Source of the DNA: CAJXMH01 sp964001305
Lineage (GTDB): Bacteria > Bacteroidota > Bacteroidia > Flavobacteriales_E > Vicingaceae
Assembly (NCBI GenBank): GCA_964001305.1
Contig: CAXFAI010000029.1
Coordinates: 105,866 to 169,865, forward strand
Length of the DNA: 64,000 nucleotides
Direction of reading: 5' to 3'
How positions within the stretch are numbered: position 1 is the stretch's first letter; each line of letters opens with the position of its first letter. The notes beneath the pieces were generated by a model that saw nothing but the letters and a program-made list of their open reading frames with translations, was not told where the DNA came from and made no database searches. Below, one piece after another: positions 61,705-64,000 of the stretch. A program made the position numbers and the translations under genes.

Positions 61705-63198
61705 GTGAGTAGTTTATTAAAAAGAATATTTCAAAATCATAGCACAAGAGTACTTGTGTTGTTGTTTTTTGCGCTATTTATTTTAATCGCATACTTTTTA
61801 ATTCATTCTTACATCGTTCAATTAGATATTCATAAGAATAGAATTTTATCTAAGCTAGAAGCAGTTGTTTCTACAGCATCAACTCAGTTAGATGGCAATC
61901 AAATTGAATATTTGTTTGATAGTCATAAAGAGAAAGATGACATTCAAACAAATTATCAAGATCGTGTATATCAATTGCTTCATGAAAGTCTTCTCACCAT
62001 TCAAAATCAGAATGATTTAAGTAGTTCAATATATACGTTGACCTACGATTCAACTGCAAATCTCTTCTTGTTCGGGGTTAGCTCTTCAACAAAGCCTTTT
62101 TTCAGACATGAATATGATCACTTCCCAGATAAACTTTTGAAATCATATCACGAAGGGGGAAGGATTGATGTTTATAAAGATAAAAATGGCTATTGGCTTT
62201 CTGCTTTTTCTCCAATACGAAATACAAAGGGAGAAACGGTTGCCATAGTTCAAGCAGACCAGCGTTTTGATGAGTTTTTGGTAGAGGCTCAGAAAGAAAT
62301 TTTCATAAATATTGGAATTTCAATTGCATTTGCAGTTGTTTTGCTTTTCTTCTTAATTCGTTCTATGCGAACAATTTTGTCTAAAGAAGAAGAATTGACG
62401 GCAAACCTTATACAATCAAAATTAGCTTTAGAACAAAAAAATCAAGATACTTTAGATAGCATTATTTATGCTAAAAAAATCCAAGATGCTATTTTGCCAT
62501 TACATTCAAAAATGAAGCAATGGCTTCCTGACTCTTTTATTTTTCATATTCCAAGAGACATTGTAAGTGGAGATTTTTATTGGTTTAAAAAAGTAGGAAA
62601 TCGAATTTACATAGCATGTGTAGATTGCACAGGACATGGAGTTCCAGGTGCATTTATGTCTATGATTGGAACCATACTTTTAGATGATATCATTGAGAAA
62701 AAAAGAATTACAGAAGCTGATGAAATATTAAATGAGTTACACCAAAGTGTTGTAAACGCACTGAAACAAAACAAACGTTCAAAGGCTTCTCAAGATGGGA
62801 TGGATATTGCCTTATGTATCATTGATGAGTCAAAAGAAAAAATGCAATTTGCCGGAGCTTTCAGACCATTGATTCAAATTAGAGATAAACATTTAAGCCG
62901 TATTAAATCAGATTCTGCACCGATTGGAGGGTTTAGGGGAGAAGCCCCTCACTTTAGCAAACATGAAATTGATATTAAGAAAGGGGACTGTTTTTATATA
63001 TACACCGATGGTTATGCAGATCAATTCGGAGGGGAAAACAACAAAAAGTACATGACACGCCGCTTTAGACAATTTCTTTTAAAAATTCATAGAGAAGACT
63101 TTGAATCACAAAGAGAATTGCTTCAGCAAGAGTTTGATCAGTGGAAAATTTCCAGCGAACAAGTAGATGATGTGTTAGTAATTGGGTTTAGAGTTTAA
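61705..63198 (+). CDS. Membrane SpoIIE-type phosphatase with extracytoplasmic sensor
   Basis: A 497-residue protein, GTG start. Helix 1 is at ~14-34, a ~155-residue periplasmic region (Cache-like alpha/beta with GGRIDVYKDKNGYWLSAFSP) follows, then helix 2 at ~196-215, a short coiled coil and phosphatase at ~255-497. The phosphatase motifs DIVSGDFYWFK, DCTGHGVPGAFMS, TDGYADQFGG and EQVDDVLVIGF closely match those of the YfiR-operon phosphatase (49722-51512), although the sensory part differs and HAMP is absent. Confidence 0.93.
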   Translation: MSSLLKRIFQNHSTRVLVLLFFALFILIAYFLIHSYIVQLDIHKNRILSKLEAVVSTASTQLDGNQIEYLFDSHKEKDDIQTNYQDRVYQLLHESLLTIQNQNDLSSSIYTLTYDSTANLFLFGVSSSTKPFFRHEYDHFPDKLLKSYHEGGRIDVYKDKNGYWLSAFSPIRNTKGETVAIVQADQRFDEFLVEAQKEIFINIGISIAFAVVLLFFLIRSMRTILSKEEELTANLIQSKLALEQKNQDTLDSIIYAKKIQDAILPLHSKMKQWLPDSFIFHIPRDIVSGDFYWFKKVGNRIYIACVDCTGHGVPGAFMSMIGTILLDDIIEKKRITEADEILNELHQSVVNALKQNKRSKASQDGMDIALCIIDESKEKMQFAGAFRPLIQIRDKHLSRIKSDSAPIGGFRGEAPHFSKHEIDIKKGDCFYIYTDGYADQFGGENNKKYMTRRFRQFLLKIHREDFESQRELLQQEFDQWKISSEQVDDVLVIGFRV

Positions 63199-63202
63199 AA
63201 CT

Positions 63203-63796
63203 CTATTTAAACTCGGCAGTAAAAGTACCTCCGCTAATTACAATTTGTTTTCCTGCAGAATTCTCAACAGTCATTGAAAAGCTACCTTCATGCGTATTTG
63301 GGCCAACAACACTAAAGTTAAGCTGTCCTGAAGTTGCATAAAATGTAACAGAGTCTTCTAATGATATAAAATCTGTAGAGTAAAACCCGGAAATCAACGA
63401 AGTATCGCTTAATTCATAAGTAACACCTACTTCTGGGATAAAATCAGAGGTATCAAATGCAGCTACCGTAAATGATAAATATTTATATGGATCGATTGCT
63501 GAAGTGACTTGATCACTTCCTTCTAAGTCGTAAACATCAAAAGAATTATTTACCGTATCTACTTGGCAAATCGCAAAGCTTATTGCCTCTCCATCAGCAG
63601 TAAAAGACATTGATTGATTGCTAATTACTCCGCCATTTCCACTTCCGTTCCCATTACCTGATGGTGGAAGATTTGGTTTTTCACCAGTAGCTTCTTCGTC
63701 ATAAAATGGATTATCTGCAAAAGCGGTTTCTTCGCCACAAGAGATTAAAAACAGAGAGCTTATTAATGTAAAGTAGAATAAAGTTTTTAGTTTCAT
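63203..63796 (-). CDS. Lipoprotein of unknown function
   Basis: A 197-residue protein with a lipobox (SLFLISC-G). A Pro/Gly/Asn-rich linker (PPSGNGNGSGNGG) is followed by a ~130-residue beta-sandwich of the type seen in many Bacteroidota surface lipoproteins (MSFTADGEAISF..., then GSFSMTV..., GGTFTAEF). No family name can be given. It converges on the SpoIIE phosphatase gene with a 4-base gap. Confidence 0.78.
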   Translation of the reverse strand: MKLKTLFYFTLISSLFLISCGEETAFADNPFYDEEATGEKPNLPPSGNGNGSGNGGVISNQSMSFTADGEAISFAICQVDTVNNSFDVYDLEGSDQVTSAIDPYKYLSFTVAAFDTSDFIPEVGVTYELSDTSLISGFYSTDFISLEDSVTFYATSGQLNFSVVGPNTHEGSFSMTVENSAGKQIVISGGTFTAEFK

Positions 63797-63864
63797 GGCT
63801 TATAATTTTGAAAGCGCCTAAAAGTACTAGAAACTAAATAGATAGTCAAGTTAAATCTGGAAAA

Positions 63865-63896
63865 TAAAAAAAGCCTTACGAAACGTAAGACTTTTT
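63865..63896 (-). terminator. Intrinsic terminator of the tRNA-Ala transcript
   Basis: On the minus strand AAAAAG-T-CTTACG pairs with CGTAAG-G-CTTTTT around TTT, immediately after the encoded CCA of tRNA-Ala and ending in a T7 run. Confidence 0.8.
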
Positions 63897-63972
63897 GGTG
63901 GAGAATATCGGAGTCGAACCGATGACCTCCTGCGTGCAAGGCAGGCGCTCTAGCCAGCTGAGCTAATCCCCC
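63896..63972 (-). tRNA. tRNA-Ala (anticodon UGC), CCA encoded
   Basis: The reverse strand folds as a 74-nt cloverleaf plus CCA: acceptor GGGGGAT/ATTCTCC with two G-U pairs, D arm with AGCTCAGCTGGCTAGAGC, anticodon stem CCTGC/GCAGG with loop CTTGCAC (anticodon TGC) and T loop TTCGACT. The CCA end is genomic (63896-63898). The mature body without CCA is 63899-63972. Confidence 0.95.
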
Positions 63973-63988
63973 ATAATCGAACTGTTAG

Positions 63989-64000
63989 TAGTCCCGGGCA
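63989..64000 (-). tRNA. 3' tip of a tRNA, probably tRNA-Ile, cut by the window edge
   Basis: On the minus strand the window edge reads TGCC-CGGGACT-A, which fits a T-stem end, an acceptor 3' strand and a discriminator A of a tRNA whose body lies beyond the window. Its position directly before tRNA-Ala, and the sequence style, fit tRNA-Ile(GAU). Only 12 bases are visible. Confidence 0.4.

Noticed and set aside
63797..63895. Start of a 23S rRNA gene after tRNA-Ala
   Set aside because: The tRNA is followed directly by a terminator and then by the lipoprotein promoter region; no rRNA sequence is recognisable.
1..64000. CRISPR array, prophage, integrative element or restriction system
   Set aside because: I saw no regularly spaced direct repeats, integrase, transposase, phage structural genes or restriction-modification genes, and base composition looks even throughout.

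Overview
The window is a contiguous piece of an AT-rich chromosome (roughly one third G+C by eye) from a member of the Bacteroidota, most likely a Flavobacteriales-type organism. The evidence is a PorZ-like type IX secretion component, a secreted protein with a C-terminal type A sorting domain, a TonB receptor with an N-terminal carboxypeptidase-regulatory-like domain, DUF4175, DUF4837 and YwqK proteins, TAnnTTTG-type promoter boxes and almost no Shine-Dalgarno sequences. I see no prophage, insertion sequence, CRISPR array or transposase. Almost all of the sequence is coding and reads as ordinary chromosomal core with lineage-specific operons.

Layout. 1-9640 (+): a 5'-truncated DUF4175 protein, an RsbW-like ATP-binding protein, ybeY, mnmG flanked by two parS centromere sites, a methyltransferase, a tRNA-Arg(UCG) on the other strand, porZ and recO. 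9637-13868 (-): DUF4837 lipoprotein, LysM lytic transglycosylase, gatA, tatA. 13937-21511: an FAD oxidoreductase, then a minus-strand unit encoding a MORN/YwqK protein, a giant eight-PAS histidine kinase and its LytTR response regulator. 21929-27619: rpiB, an M28 peptidase, a TlpA-like lipoprotein, a secreted coiled-coil protein, DUF502, a tiny DUF1328 gene, a YjbR protein and an unknown membrane-anchored protein. 27701-37476: TonB receptor, beta-lactamase-fold hydrolase, sugar-phosphate isomerase, lysS, gpsA, uvrC, with several interspersed hairpin elements between them.

37586-47244 is a light and photoprotection island: a CarH/LitR-type MerR regulator, an ECF sigma factor, crtI, crtB, an SDR that lacks its catalytic tyrosine, a DNA photolyase, a T9SS cargo protein, then a divergent SRPBCC/SDR-DUF2867 pair. 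The gap between the regulator and the sigma gene holds a striking duplicated inverted repeat (TTGTTTAA-N16-TTAAACAA, twice, 53 bp apart), the best candidate operator in the window. crtE, crtY and crtZ are not present, so other loci must complete the carotenoid pathway.

47241-58604: a fused Opp/Dpp-type ABC ATPase with a DEDDy exonuclease; an operon of YfiR, a TPR protein and a HAMP-SpoIIE phosphatase; a very basic lipoprotein; a tandem universal stress protein; an OmpR-type two-component pair; an aldehyde dehydrogenase with an orphan terminator-like hairpin upstream. 58703-63198: a secreted protein, two tandemly duplicated proteins each with two SPOR-like repeats, and a second membrane SpoIIE phosphatase. 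The window ends with a lipoprotein, tRNA-Ala(UGC), and what looks like the 3' tip of tRNA-Ile.

The most promising possibly undescribed systems are (i) the YfiR/TPR/HAMP-SpoIIE operon, which resembles a YfiNR system with a phosphatase output in place of the diguanylate cyclase, (ii) the SPOR-pair plus SpoIIE operon, which shares its output domain with the first, and (iii) the duplicated operator controlling the carotenoid sigma factor.
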